Assembly: GCA_965220665.1 (NCBI GenBank)
Contig: CBDCQQ010000004.1
Coordinates: 930,001-994,000 of the forward strand
Direction: 5' to 3'
DNA length: 64,000 nt
Source of the DNA: JAJDZL01 sp965220665
GTDB lineage: Bacteria; Pseudomonadota; Gammaproteobacteria; Arenicellales; JAJDZL01
Numbering within the stretch: the first letter of the stretch is position 1; every line of letters begins with the position of its first letter. Position numbers and translations under genes: made by a program. Under the pieces are notes generated by a model. That model was given only the letters and a program-made list of their open reading frames with translations, was not told the DNA's origin and searched no databases. This document shows positions 25,826 through 34,861 of this stretch, piece by piece.

Positions 25826-26068
25826 GGAGAAAGTCGACGAATGGCTGTCGACCGTACATATCGTCATCTCTAATCTGAAACGTTGTTCGCTAGGCACCTA
25901 CCACGGCGTGTCCCGCACTTACCTTCAGGAATACATTGACAAGTTCGTGTCCGGTTCAATCGCCGCAACTGGGAACAGCATCTGCCCAGACGTTTGATTC
26001 AGATTGCTGCCAATCATGTTCCTATTCCAATTCACCTTACGCATATAAACACCCAACCCTGCGTGGCG
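25826..26068 (+). pseudogene. IS1595 (ISXO2-like) transposase relic, C-terminal part
   Basis: Reading EWLSTVHIVISNLKR then GTYHGVSRTYLQEYIDKFV, and after a one-base frameshift near 25951 RFNRRNWEQHLPRRLIQIAA. This is the C-terminal segment of ISXO2-like DDE transposases. No N-terminal part is present. The rest of 25681-26597 shows no gene; several short direct A/T-rich stretches lie before the AbiE promoter region. Confidence 0.7.
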
Positions 26069-26597
26069 GGGACGCCATCACCGAAGAAACAGGTTGGGCA
26101 AAATATTCAGGTTTGAGATTCAGATCAAGGGTATTCTAAAAGCGATGCGCCGAAGTCAAGGCCGTGAAATCGATGGAGACACTGATCCCGCATATAAGAG
26201 GCATGATTAAAAATTATGTCAATTTCCAGTATGCAACGTTATTTGGAATCCCATGTGATTGAAGACCTAAATCGAAAATGGATATTGTGGTCATCCTAGA
26301 CAAGTTGGAAAAACAATTCTTTCACTCAATTAAACTGAACCCATGGCGGTTGTACTGGCACTGAACCTCATTTAGAAACCGGGCTGAACTTCTACCCTAG
26401 CCTGAAAACGAGAGTTTGAAATAGTGATTGAATATATGCATTGAGAATACATAAAATAAGGTTCTTGACATTTAGACGAATACTAAACAAGTTTTTACGT
26501 AGTTATTTTATTATTCGTCAAATATTGTTTGACATTTACTCTAATAACAGGTAAATTATCTAAAGTTTTGTCAATTATTCATCAAATAGATGGCCCC

Positions 26598-27404
26598 GTG
26601 AGACTCAACCACTTTCTGGGTCGGCATGCCGTGTTCACGGTGGACGAGTTGGATCGTTTTCTGTCCGACCGTGGGTCATGCAACACGGGTACCCGTAATT
26701 CGCTACTGACCTACCACCGCAAGCAGGGGAATCTATTGCGAGTGAGGCGCGGCCTATATGCGACCGTTCCTTGGAGTGCGGACTCGGCATCCGTGACGGT
26801 CGACCCGTATCTGGTGGCGGCCAAGATGACCAAGGATGCGGTGCTGGCCTATCATACAGCCTTGGAATTCCACGGCAGGGCGTACTCAACCCATTGGCGA
26901 CTGTTCTACGTCTCGGCAAGCAAGTCGCTTCCACTCACTTTCCAATCGCATGAGTTCCGGGGTGCACCCGTGCCGCCGCCACTCTTAGCGAAAGGCAAGG
27001 AAATGTTCGGGGTCACCCGCCACAATCGCTCAGGAGTTGAACTGCGGGTGACCAACCACGAACGAACTTTGGTCGATGCGCTGGACCGGCCCGATCTGAC
27101 TGGAACCTGGGAAGAAATTTGGCGCTCATTGGAGTCTGTTGAATTTTTTGACCTGGACCAAGTTATCGAGTACACGCGGCTGCTGGAGAATGCAACCACT
27201 GCCGCGAAAGTTGGATTCTTCCTTGAACAGCGCCGGGAGCCGTTGATGGTGGAGGAAACGCATCTCGATGCGCTGCGTAAGCTTTGCCCGCAGCAACCTC
27301 ACTACCTTACGCGCGGCAGACCCAAAGGCTGCCAGTGGGTCAAAGGCTGGAACCTCATGGTCCCGACTGAAATCTTAAATCGATACTGGGGGGATGTACT
27401 GTGA
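26598..27404 (+). CDS. abiEi: AbiEi-type antitoxin / transcriptional repressor
   Basis: Antitoxin of a type IV toxin-antitoxin system of the AbiE kind, which gives phage resistance in other bacteria. The start I favour is the GTG at 26598 (RLNHFLGRHAVFTVDEL), giving about 268 residues; an upstream in-frame start at 26529 adds 23 residues of poor quality. Seen: an N-terminal winged-helix region (VDELDRFLSDRG...LLTYHRKQGNLLRVRRGLYA), typical of promoter-binding AbiEi, and a C-terminal domain with VTNHERTLVDALDRPDLTG. Its stop overlaps the toxin start by four bases (GTGA). Two inverted IS copies bracket the pair. Confidence 0.88.
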   Translation: MRLNHFLGRHAVFTVDELDRFLSDRGSCNTGTRNSLLTYHRKQGNLLRVRRGLYATVPWSADSASVTVDPYLVAAKMTKDAVLAYHTALEFHGRAYSTHWRLFYVSASKSLPLTFQSHEFRGAPVPPPLLAKGKEMFGVTRHNRSGVELRVTNHERTLVDALDRPDLTGTWEEIWRSLESVEFFDLDQVIEYTRLLENATTAAKVGFFLEQRREPLMVEETHLDALRKLCPQQPHYLTRGRPKGCQWVKGWNLMVPTEILNRYWGDVL

Positions 27405-28372
27405 GATTCTCCGCGTCGGAAATTGAGTCCATAGCGAAACCTGACGGATTCGACGAGAGGGTTGTCGAGAAAGTCCTCCATCTCGTGCATCTCCTGAATA
27501 CCTTGAACTCCCATCCATCGCTCAGAGGGAAGTGGGTCCTAAAAGGCGGCACCGCGTTGAACCTGTTTATCCTTCCCCATCCGAGATTGTCCGTAGACAT
27601 CGATCTCAACTACATCGGCGCACTAGAGCGCGAGAATATGTTGGCGGACCGTCCTAAGATTGAGCAGGCAGCCCAAGCGGTATTTTCCCGTGAAGGGTTT
27701 ACCATTCGGAGAGTACCAAGCGAACACGCTGGCGGTAAGTGGCGATTGAGCTATTCGAGCTTCACAGGACAACCCGCAAACCTTGACGTGGATTTCAACT
27801 TCATGTACAGACTGCCGCTCTGGAAGATTCACCACGCCGATTCTCACCCACTCGGGGACTTCCAAGCCAAGCGTATTCCCATTCTTGACATGCACGAACT
27901 CGCAGCTGGCAAACTCTCGGCGCTATTTTCGCGCCGGCAAGCGAGAGACCTATTTGATTGCCATTGCATTCTCAATACGAACACACTCGAACGCGAAAAG
28001 CTCCGCATCGCCTTCATCGCTTACGGGGGTATGAATCGTAAGGATTGGCGGACCATTTCAGTCGGCGATGTGGACTTCGACAGTGTCAAATTGGTGAGGC
28101 AACTCGGTTCTACCCTTCGCACTCGCCAACCGCAAGAGCGGGATGTGTTGACAGAGTACGGTACGCGGCTAGCGGAAAAGTGCAGGAAGGCGCTATCCAT
28201 CGTACTTCCGTTTACCGACGCTGAACGCGCTTTTCTTGATCTACTACTTGAGCGAGGAGAAATTGACGCATCAATGTTAACCTCCGACGTGTCACTTCAG
28301 CAACGCATCCAAGCTCAGCCGCTCCTCGAATGGAAGGCCCAAAACGTGCGACGTCACGAAGGACTAACCTGA
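27401..28372 (+). CDS. abiEii: AbiEii-type nucleotidyltransferase toxin
   Basis: 323 residues of the AbiEii/nucleotidyltransferase fold. Members of this family can add nucleotides to tRNA and arrest translation. Motifs: WVLKGGTALNLF (GG-T near the triphosphate site), LSVDIDLNYIG (the metal-binding D-x-D), LDVDFNFMYR (third acidic position) and DMHELAAGKLSALFSRRQARDLFD, the conserved K-R-x-RD segment. Start GTG overlapping the antitoxin stop. No decay visible, so the system may be functional. Confidence 0.9.
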   Translation: MRFSASEIESIAKPDGFDERVVEKVLHLVHLLNTLNSHPSLRGKWVLKGGTALNLFILPHPRLSVDIDLNYIGALERENMLADRPKIEQAAQAVFSREGFTIRRVPSEHAGGKWRLSYSSFTGQPANLDVDFNFMYRLPLWKIHHADSHPLGDFQAKRIPILDMHELAAGKLSALFSRRQARDLFDCHCILNTNTLEREKLRIAFIAYGGMNRKDWRTISVGDVDFDSVKLVRQLGSTLRTRQPQERDVLTEYGTRLAEKCRKALSIVLPFTDAERAFLDLLLERGEIDASMLTSDVSLQQRIQAQPLLEWKAQNVRRHEGLT

Positions 28373-28650
28373 GAGGAATAGCGCCTGCCGGAAATTTCAA
28401 ACACAATCGGTGGCGCTGTCAATCCTGGCAGCCAACATCAAGCGGCTGGGCAGAATCCTGTGACAGGGAGCGCAAATGACTCGCCCGACAGCAGTGCTTG
28501 TGCGCGGCTTAGCACGTTCACTCGCCTATTGAAACAAAAGTCCGGGTACTCCGTAGGCGTGGCGGTCGGCAAAATCCGTGATTTTGCCTGATTGAGGCCG
28601 CCACCTGCCATAATTCATTCCGGCAACTGGTGATTCGCCGTGCTTGTTTT
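28373..28650 (+). other. Spacer between abiEii and IS copy 2, possible transposase tail
   Basis: A short stretch near 28413-28465 reads ALSILAANIKRLGRIL, resembling the C-terminus of some DDE transposases, followed by stops. Nothing else recognisable. Confidence 0.3.
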
Positions 28651-30609
28651 GAGGGAATTTTTAGATCGGTAACCCCTTGAATAGACGCGCGATTCAGCGG
28701 GTCTGAATTTTCGTTTACCCCACAAAAACCGCCAATCAGGCGCCATTTGCGGCCTGTCAGGGCAAAATCCCGAATTTCCACCCCAACCGTTCAGCGCGCC
28801 GCTGAGCCCTCTGCGGGCACCTGGCCGAATCCAACGAAAATCATCTAATGATTTGTTTTAATTGACAAATAATGCCATGAGCGAATCCCAATCGTGTATA
28901 ATTGACTCCATAAAAGAAACAAAAACCAACCCACGGGAGATTCACGCATGGCACTCATCAATTATGACCTTTTCGCGTCTGACTCTGCAGACAATTGTGA
29001 GCTGAAAAACCTGACCGCACTGCTCGAACAGCTCGACTTCTCAGAGCTCATCAATGAGATTCTCATCCGCCGCAAAGGCAGAGGCCGGCGGGACTGGCCC
29101 ATCGAAGCGATGCTCAATGCCGTGTTCGCGATCGACATTCTGCAGCACCGCAGCGTGTCCGGATTCGTCCGGGAGCTGAAACGCAACCCCGCGCTGATGC
29201 ATGTGCTGGGCTTTCCGATGCGGCGTGGGTTTCACACCGACCCGGCCTTTGGCGGTTATGCGGTGCCGAGTGATTCGGCCTTTTGCCGGTTCATCCGACT
29301 GCTGACCGAGATTGAACGCGGTACCGGTGCGCTGATGCGGGTGTTTGAGGCGCAGGTCGATGAGATCGCGGCACTGCTGCCGGACTTTGGAAAAAGTGTC
29401 GGCTACGACGGCAAAGCCGTCGAATCGCATTCGACCGGCCGGCCGCTCAAGCATAAGGCAATCGACAAAACCACCGGCCGGCATCCCACCTCGGATCCGG
29501 ATGCCAGCTGGGGCGTGCATGAGCAGTACGGGACTGATCAGAACGGCCGGGAAGTCAGGAAAACCAAGAAATGGTTTGGTTACACGCTGCACACGCACGG
29601 GGACGTGACTTACGAGCTGCCGATTCGGTTTCGGCTGGAAACGGCCCGCGAGTCCGAATACCGTCACTGTGAGGGGTTGATTGAAGAGCATGAGAAGCTG
29701 TGGTTCTTTGACCGGTGCAGGAGTTTCGTGGCCGACCGGGGGCTTGACAGCAACCAGATCAGAAAGCGCCTGTTTAAGAACGATATCCTGCCGGTGATTG
29801 ACACCCGCCGGATGTGGCAGGACGTCAATCTGCATCCGCAGCAGCTGAAGGTGCCGACCCGGCCGCTGGATGAGTCGAAGGTGGATACGATTCTTCGCAC
29901 GGAGAACGGCAGTCTGTACTGTCAGTGTCCTCAGAGCCGGGAACTTCGACGGATGCACTATCAGGGACGGGAGCAGAAGCGCGGTACGCTCAAGTGGGCC
30001 TGTCCGGCGGCCAGTTATGATTTCACCTGTAAAGGCCAGGCGGCCTGTTACCGCATGGGTCAGGTGAAACCGGGGTCGAAGAGCCGGGTGGTGCGGGTGA
30101 AGATGGACCCGGATCATCTTCGCAATTACGGCCCTTTGCCGCCGAATTCATACAAGTGGCGGCGGCATTACGATCAGAGGTCGGCGATGGAGCGGATTTA
30201 TTCAAGAGTCGATCAGGCGCATCTGGCGCACGATCATTTCCTGCGCGGCAAAGCGCGCCTGACGCTGAAGTTCACCGTTGGCTATGCGGTGATGCTGGCG
30301 CGGGCGTGTGTGGCGGTCAAGGCCGGACAGCCGGAAAAGATGCGCAGCTGGGCGTCCTCGCTGGCGGCCTGACTGGCGCCCCGGTTCCCGGGGCTCGGAA
30401 AATCCAAACCGAACACGATGCTGCGGGTGCGGCAGATTCGGCGCGGCTGCAATTCGCCCGCGTCGCCGGCAATGGCGGTTTTCGCGGCACTGGGCGCCTT
30501 GATGACTCGGAAATCAGCGGCGGGCGGGATTTTGTTTCGCGAAATTGACCGAATTTTTCTCCGTGACAGAATTTTCTGACCCTAAAATTGTTGCTAACGC
30601 AAAACCCTC
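28651..30609 (+). mobile_element. 1959-bp insertion sequence, copy 2
   Basis: Same length as copy 1 and opposite orientation. It begins gagggaatttttagatcgg and ends acgcaaaaccctc. Its own 5-bp target duplication is gtttt (28646-28650 and 30610-30614), different from that of copy 1, so it inserted independently. The interrupted target is not an obvious gene. Confidence 0.93.
28948..30372 (+). CDS. DDE transposase of IS copy 2
   Basis: 474 residues, identical to the copy 1 enzyme apart from Gly in place of Asp within AFGGYAVPSD, outside the likely catalytic residues (DGKAV, ADRGLDS, SAMERIYSRV). A purine-rich ribosome binding site (gggag) lies nine bases before the ATG. Intact and probably active, as expected from the near identity of the two copies. 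Confidence 0.9.
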   Translation: MALINYDLFASDSADNCELKNLTALLEQLDFSELINEILIRRKGRGRRDWPIEAMLNAVFAIDILQHRSVSGFVRELKRNPALMHVLGFPMRRGFHTDPAFGGYAVPSDSAFCRFIRLLTEIERGTGALMRVFEAQVDEIAALLPDFGKSVGYDGKAVESHSTGRPLKHKAIDKTTGRHPTSDPDASWGVHEQYGTDQNGREVRKTKKWFGYTLHTHGDVTYELPIRFRLETARESEYRHCEGLIEEHEKLWFFDRCRSFVADRGLDSNQIRKRLFKNDILPVIDTRRMWQDVNLHPQQLKVPTRPLDESKVDTILRTENGSLYCQCPQSRELRRMHYQGREQKRGTLKWACPAASYDFTCKGQAACYRMGQVKPGSKSRVVRVKMDPDHLRNYGPLPPNSYKWRRHYDQRSAMERIYSRVDQAHLAHDHFLRGKARLTLKFTVGYAVMLARACVAVKAGQPEKMRSWASSLAA

Positions 30610-30684
30610 GTTTTCATTGTTGGTTAACTGTTACGGATTTTTCGCTTAAAATCGGGGGTTTTCTGACAGACACTATTTATCAAC

Positions 30685-31281
30685 ATGGCAGACAAATCGA
30701 TAATCCCGGCGAGGAAAGGAAAGGCCGTTATCCTGAATGAAGGACAGTCCATTCGGGTAATTGACACCTACGGCAGTCAAGTAGTCGACACTTGGATATT
30801 CAACCGACATGATCTGAATGAATTTCAGTCCAATGAACACACGCGCCCGACACTGCTGAACATGAATTTCCAACCTGGCGATTCACTCTATACCAATAAG
30901 CGACAGCCGATTGTAGACATCGAGAAAGATACTTCTCCTGGAATACACGATATGCTGATGGCTGCCTGCGACACCTATCGATATGAACTGCTCGGCTGTG
31001 CCGAATATCACGACAACTGCACTGACAATCTGGCAAATGCCATGAAAGAACTCGGGTTTGAAGTTTCTAATACACCCGCCCCGATCAATGTTTTTATGAA
31101 TATTCCGTGGACGGAAAATGGCGAATTATCGTATGAGCCTCCTCAAACAAAGCCAGGAGACTATGTCCAGTTCCGGGCATTGATGGATTGCATTTTCGCT
31201 TTTTCAGCCTGTCCAAATGATATTTTGGCAACCAATGGTCTAAACGGCGAAATCAAGGATGCTCATTTTCAGATTCTGTGA
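30685..31281 (+). CDS. DUF1989 / urea carboxylase-associated family protein
   Basis: 198 residues. The fold is recognised from IPARKGKAVILNEGQSIRVIDTYGSQVVD at the start (a short run of which, GQSIRVIDTYGSQVVDTW, is typical), then the HTRPTLLNMNFQPGDSLYTN segment and DNCTDNLANAM with NVFMNIPWTENG. In other bacteria these proteins sit by urea carboxylase or amine-degradation genes; their reaction is not settled. No urea genes are present here. It starts 71 bases after the end of IS copy 2, and a metC-like relic follows. Confidence 0.82.
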   Translation: MADKSIIPARKGKAVILNEGQSIRVIDTYGSQVVDTWIFNRHDLNEFQSNEHTRPTLLNMNFQPGDSLYTNKRQPIVDIEKDTSPGIHDMLMAACDTYRYELLGCAEYHDNCTDNLANAMKELGFEVSNTPAPINVFMNIPWTENGELSYEPPQTKPGDYVQFRALMDCIFAFSACPNDILATNGLNGEIKDAHFQIL

Positions 31282-31325
31282 CAAATTCTGGTCTGGCTAA
31301 ATTTTCACTTTAAGCAAGGAATTCA

Positions 31326-31460
31326 ATGAAGAATTCAAAGTGTTCTCCCGCTACTAAAGCCGCATATCTTGGACCGGATCAGGACGAAAGTCATGGCTTT
31401 GTCAATTTACCGATTTACCACGGTTCAACTGTTTTATATGAAACCTATGGGACCTTATAA
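31326..31460 (+). pseudogene. Cystathionine beta-lyase (MetC)-like relic, N-terminus only
   Basis: From the ATG the frame reads MKNSKCSPATKAAYLG, then SHGFVNLPIYHGSTVLYET and stops. The HGFVNxPxYxxSTVLY pattern is the N-terminus of cystathionine beta/gamma-lyase family PLP enzymes. The PLP-lysine region is absent nearby. Confidence 0.65.
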
Positions 31461-31650
31461 AACGGATACTCCTTTTGTTTAATTTCGATGGCTCTTCCAG
31501 CTCGGCACTTATGATGCCTTGTTGCTATCGAAGGGGCATCCATTTCATTAAGTCCAAAAAAACCAGTCAATGCCGAACATTTGCTACCGAATTTTGTATA
31601 GTTCAACCATCCAACGGTGAACTTATCGGTGAGAAATGGACCTGTGAGAG

Positions 31651-31893
31651 TTAGTCATCAAACCAGTCAGAGCAGATGAGAAAGACAAATTCATTGCACT
31701 GATGCGCGAACACCCTTATCTTGGAACTCCCTACAAGATCGGTGAAAGTGTGATTAATGTCGCTGTATTGCCGAGCGAATGGGTTGCGCTGAGTTCATTT
31801 TATGCTGCCGCGTTGAAGAGCGGTACCCGCAACCGGTGGCTTGGCTGGCATTCAAGAGACCGTATCCCACGGCTCCATCTGATCACGAACTAA
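31651..31893 (+). pseudogene. DUF4338-like fragment (transposase-associated)
   Basis: Reads LVIKPVRADEKDKFIALM, REHPYLGTPYKIGESVINV, EWVALSSFYAAALKSGTRNR and WLGW. The HYLG...VGESL...W.AL...AAALK..RD.WIGW layout belongs to DUF4338 domains, found in transposase-linked and Druantia-type proteins. The frame ends at 81 codons. A following unassigned fragment (31911-32033) reads YLEIWEWAQTQLDKVFKK. Confidence 0.5.
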
Positions 31894-32052
31894 AGCAGAT
31901 TGTATATTGAAGTCGATACCAAATTTCGCTTCACGCACGCTGTCGCTGCTGCAACGACTGTTGTCGGCGCAAAAGGCTATCTGGAAATTTGGGAATGGGC
32001 TCAGACACAGTTAGACAAAGTGTTTAAGAAGTAACTTCAAAGTAGGCATGCG

Positions 32053-32147
32053 CCATTTGCGAAGCGCAGCATTGAAGTATTTACTGTATCCTTTAAGCGC
32101 TTATCCAAGTCGACCCTGAGCAGTTCGATGCTGCACTTCGCAAATGG
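32053..32147. repeat. Inverted duplication of a transposase fragment
   Basis: Arms 32053-32072 and 32128-32147 are reverse complements over 20 bases with one G:T-type mismatch, spacer 55 bases. The right arm is part of the ISAs1 relic coding sequence (ALRKW region), so the left arm is an inverted copy of it. Confidence 0.7.
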
Positions 32148-32249
32148 TAGTTTTCGATTGGCGGGCATGATGAGGCGATTGCAATTGAAGGCAAATCCAC
32201 TAAAAAAGCGGTTGATAGGGTATTACCAAACTATGTGTTCAAGTCATAG
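32100..32249 (+). pseudogene. ISAs1-family transposase relic
   Basis: Reads LIQVDPEQFDAALRKW, an in-frame stop, then FSIGGHDEAIAIEGKSTKKA. It corresponds to the (D)PEQF...W...VVAIDGK region of ISAs1/H-repeat transposases, with the catalytic Asp of DGK changed to Glu. Decayed. Confidence 0.65.
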
Positions 32250-32547
32250 ACCAAAAATTGACACACTGTAGCGCCCTCGCGACAAGACAATTTGAAGATG
32301 ATTCTGAACCAGTTAGGTAAGCCTTCTCCTGGATGACTCGCCAAGAGAATTCTTGACGTTCTGGTGTTAGTATTGAGGAAAGAGGAAAGTTTCGTTGAAT
32401 TTCTTGCTTAAAATGGAAGTTAATCCATTCCTGGTTGTGTGGCGCCCCAAATGAAAAAACCGGAAATCAGAGAAAAAATAAACTGATTATTGAGGTTGCT
32501 TACTGATTCATCAGTATAGAAGGATAATCCCAGAAAACGATTCAATC

Positions 32548-32643
32548 AATGCTCAAGGCGCAACAATCGGCTATGAGGCATAGATGTGGCGAATTGCGAA
32601 TGCACTACGCAGCTCAATGGATGTGGCAGAGTATGAGCATGTT
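32548..32643 (+). pseudogene. Type I restriction-modification HsdM relic (N-terminus)
   Basis: The frame reads NAQGATIGYEA, a stop where the family has Gln, then MWRIANALRSSMDVAEYEHV. The consensus HsdM start is L-W-x-x-A-D-x-L-R-x-x-M-D-A-A-E-Y-K-H-V. The match breaks off immediately after. This is a remnant of a type I methyltransferase gene 50 bp ahead of an intact HEPN/MNT pair. Confidence 0.65.
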
Positions 32644-32690
32644 TACAGTCTGTCAAATCAGAATTATTCAAAAATGAAAAACTGCGGTTA

Positions 32691-33119
32691 ATGGTTCACT
32701 ACGAAAAATTCGAAAGATCTTTAAACCGACTGCAGGATCAAAATTTGTACTATCAGCAGTTGGATTCCAGTCTCCCTAGCAATTTGCAGGAGGCAGTAGT
32801 TGAATCGGTGATTCAAAGATTTGAAACGTGCTTTGACACGCTATGGAAAGTACTAAGAAGGTATTTGATTGATGGTTTGGGTCTTTCAGATGTGCCAAAC
32901 AGCCCGAAACCAATTTTGCGATTGGCTGCCGAAAACTATCTTCTAGTTCGGCCAGTTGAAGATTGGTTCGAATATGCCAATGCTCGAGTTGATACGGCAC
33001 ATGATTATGATGTGGAAAAGGCGAAGGCGTGTCTTGAACTAATTCCCGGCTTCATTGAAGATGCTGTGAATTTATATGAAACGTTGAGCGGGAATCGATG
33101 GGAGCAATCGAAACAGTAG
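32691..33119 (+). CDS. HEPN-domain protein of a HEPN/MNT pair (HI0074-like)
   Basis: 142 residues, all-helical, of the 'nucleotidyltransferase substrate binding' (HI0074) group of HEPN proteins. Seen: a conserved FETCFDTLWKVLRRYL helix and the RVDTAHDYD segment with the R-x4-H motif of HEPN RNases. In HepT/MntA modules the HEPN protein is the toxin and the nucleotidyltransferase neutralises it by AMPylation. It overlaps the MNT gene by 22 bases. Confidence 0.85.
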   Translation: MVHYEKFERSLNRLQDQNLYYQQLDSSLPSNLQEAVVESVIQRFETCFDTLWKVLRRYLIDGLGLSDVPNSPKPILRLAAENYLLVRPVEDWFEYANARVDTAHDYDVEKAKACLELIPGFIEDAVNLYETLSGNRWEQSKQ

Positions 33120-33418
33120 ATTTAACCACTAGGCAACGCGACATTCTTCTTGAATTAATCGACCTGCACCTTCCCAATACGACAGTTTGGGCGTTTGGAT
33201 CCCGAGTAAAGTGGACAGCAAATTCGAAGTCAGATTTGGATTTGGTTGTTTTCGCAAGTGAAGAACAAAATCTACAAGTTGGACTATTGCGAGAAAAGTT
33301 TCAAGAAAGCGATTTGCCGTTTAGAGTCGATTTACATATTTGGAGTAAATTGTCTAATGGCGCTCAAAGTGAAGTCAAACAGTGTTTCGTTCCTTTAGTT
33401 GGCGCCGTAGAAAAGTAA
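33098..33418 (+). CDS. Minimal nucleotidyltransferase (MNT) antitoxin
   Basis: 106 residues. The signature WAFGSRVKWTANSKSDLDLVV (shortened core GSR...SDLDLVV) gives the GS motif and the D-x-D metal ligands; the third acidic residue is probably in RVDLHIW. Partner of the HEPN gene upstream; the pair likely forms a type VII-like toxin-antitoxin unit. It lies where an hsd locus once stood, a common setting for MNT/HEPN genes. Confidence 0.88.
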   Translation: MGAIETVDLTTRQRDILLELIDLHLPNTTVWAFGSRVKWTANSKSDLDLVVFASEEQNLQVGLLREKFQESDLPFRVDLHIWSKLSNGAQSEVKQCFVPLVGAVEK

Positions 33419-33796
33419 GGGCATAATTTAGTAAAGTTGACACGTTGTAAATCGTTCTAATTTTTTCAAAATATCAAAATATATTTTCTACTTTGAACGT
33501 TTGTTCTTTCTCGATGATCAATATGTTTCTAAAGTCTTGGCTTTGTCGAGTTAGATACATTGTTCCCAAAACTAAATGTTGGAAAACTGGAACGAGTTTG
33601 AAATTGGAGATGTTGCTGCTGATGTCGGCTCAGTCCGCAAAGATCAGTCGCATGGGTGCAAAATCGCACCGATTTAGTCTTTGAAATGTAATATCTAGAC
33701 GACCCAATTCGAACTGCCCGCTAAAAATAAAGCGGGACTCAACTGGCCCGGTCCTAATTTCAGTTTTGGCGATGGTAGCTGAACGAAAAGGCTGCG
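33419..33796. other. Spacer before lipA with weak gene remnants
   Basis: AT-rich. A stretch at 33577-33660 reads ENWNEFEIGDVAADVGSVRKD in one frame but I cannot place it in a family. A small hairpin (cccgct / agcggg around 33714-33733) is present without a T-tract. Confidence 0.35.
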
Positions 33797-34861
33797 ATGT
33801 ATGCGCTGACACAGGGACTTAACCATATACAATGGACATCTACAAATCGAACACCAACCCGCCTTAAAAAATGGCTATCTTCATCCTTGACTGAATCAAT
33901 TTCTCCACAAGCTGGCGTCAAGTATCGTGGCGCTGACAAAACAAGTCGGATCCCTGTTCGGATTGAACCCCTAGAATCTCACCAAGTGTTGAGAAAACCG
34001 CCTTGGATTCGGGCAAAATTTCCAGGTACGCCTGAAGTTCTTCGATTGAAAAAAATTCTGCGGGAAAATCATCTGAATACCGTCTGCGAAGAGGCTTCGT
34101 GCCCCAACATTGGTGAGTGTTTCAGCAACGGTACGGCAACTTTCATGATTCTCGGCGACATCTGTACCCGCAGATGTCCGTTCTGCGATGTTGCACACGG
34201 CCGGCCCAATCCACCAGATCCTGAGGAGCCTGTCAACCTGGCAAAAACCGTCAAGCACATGGGCTTGCGCTATGTAGTAATCACTTCGGTCGATCGGGAT
34301 GATCTTCGGGATGGTGGTGCATCTCATTTTACAGATTGCATTCGCGTCCTTCGAGAAACCTGTCCGGCAACCGCTGCTGAAATACTGGTGCCGGACTTTC
34401 GAGCACGCATGGACCGAGCGCTTGACAATCTGTCCGTGGCCCCGCCCGATGTATTCAGCCATAACATGGAAACCGTTACGCGGCTTTATCGAGCCGTACG
34501 GCCAGGTTCTGACTATCAGCATTCACTTCAGCTTCTTAAACGATTTGGAGAACGCCACCCCGAGATTGAAACCAAATCAGGCATCATGCTTGGAATTGGC
34601 GAAACCAAGGAAGAAGTGATTGAACTGATGAATCACTTGCGCGAGCACAATGTGCGCATCTTCACAATTGGACAGTACTTGCAACCGAGCCGGCATCACC
34701 TGCCGGTGCTACGCTACGCGCCGTTAGAGGAATTCGATGAGTACCGGGAGTTGGGAGAATCTCTTGGATTTTCTCAGGTCGCTTCAGGTCCTTTGGTCCG
34801 CTCCTCCTATCGCGCCGATCAATATGCTCCAGGAGCCATTGCAAGACGCAGTGCTGCTTAA
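33797..34861 (+). CDS. lipA: Lipoyl synthase
   Basis: A radical-SAM enzyme that inserts two sulphurs into protein-bound octanoyl groups. 354 residues. The N-terminal auxiliary cluster is bound by CEEASCPNIGEC (C-x4-C-x5-C), the radical-SAM cluster by CTRRCPFC (C-x3-C-x2-C). ATFMILGD, VVITSVDRDDL, YQHSLQLLKRF, SGIMLGIGET and the terminal GPLVRSSYRAD with the cluster-binding serine are all present. The first 38 residues are not conserved, so the true start may be later; conservation begins at GVKYRGADKTSRIPVR. lipB, its usual neighbour, is not in the window. Confidence 0.96.
   Translation: MYALTQGLNHIQWTSTNRTPTRLKKWLSSSLTESISPQAGVKYRGADKTSRIPVRIEPLESHQVLRKPPWIRAKFPGTPEVLRLKKILRENHLNTVCEEASCPNIGECFSNGTATFMILGDICTRRCPFCDVAHGRPNPPDPEEPVNLAKTVKHMGLRYVVITSVDRDDLRDGGASHFTDCIRVLRETCPATAAEILVPDFRARMDRALDNLSVAPPDVFSHNMETVTRLYRAVRPGSDYQHSLQLLKRFGERHPEIETKSGIMLGIGETKEEVIELMNHLREHNVRIFTIGQYLQPSRHHLPVLRYAPLEEFDEYRELGESLGFSQVASGPLVRSSYRADQYAPGAIARRSAA

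Noticed and set aside
21762..30609. Composite transposon made of the two IS copies
   Set aside because: The outer flanks do not share a target duplication (gagca versus gtttt), while each copy has its own; the segment did not move as one unit.
33493..33684. 63-codon ORF before lipA
   Set aside because: No recognisable domain; another frame looks equally protein-like, so no coding call is supported.
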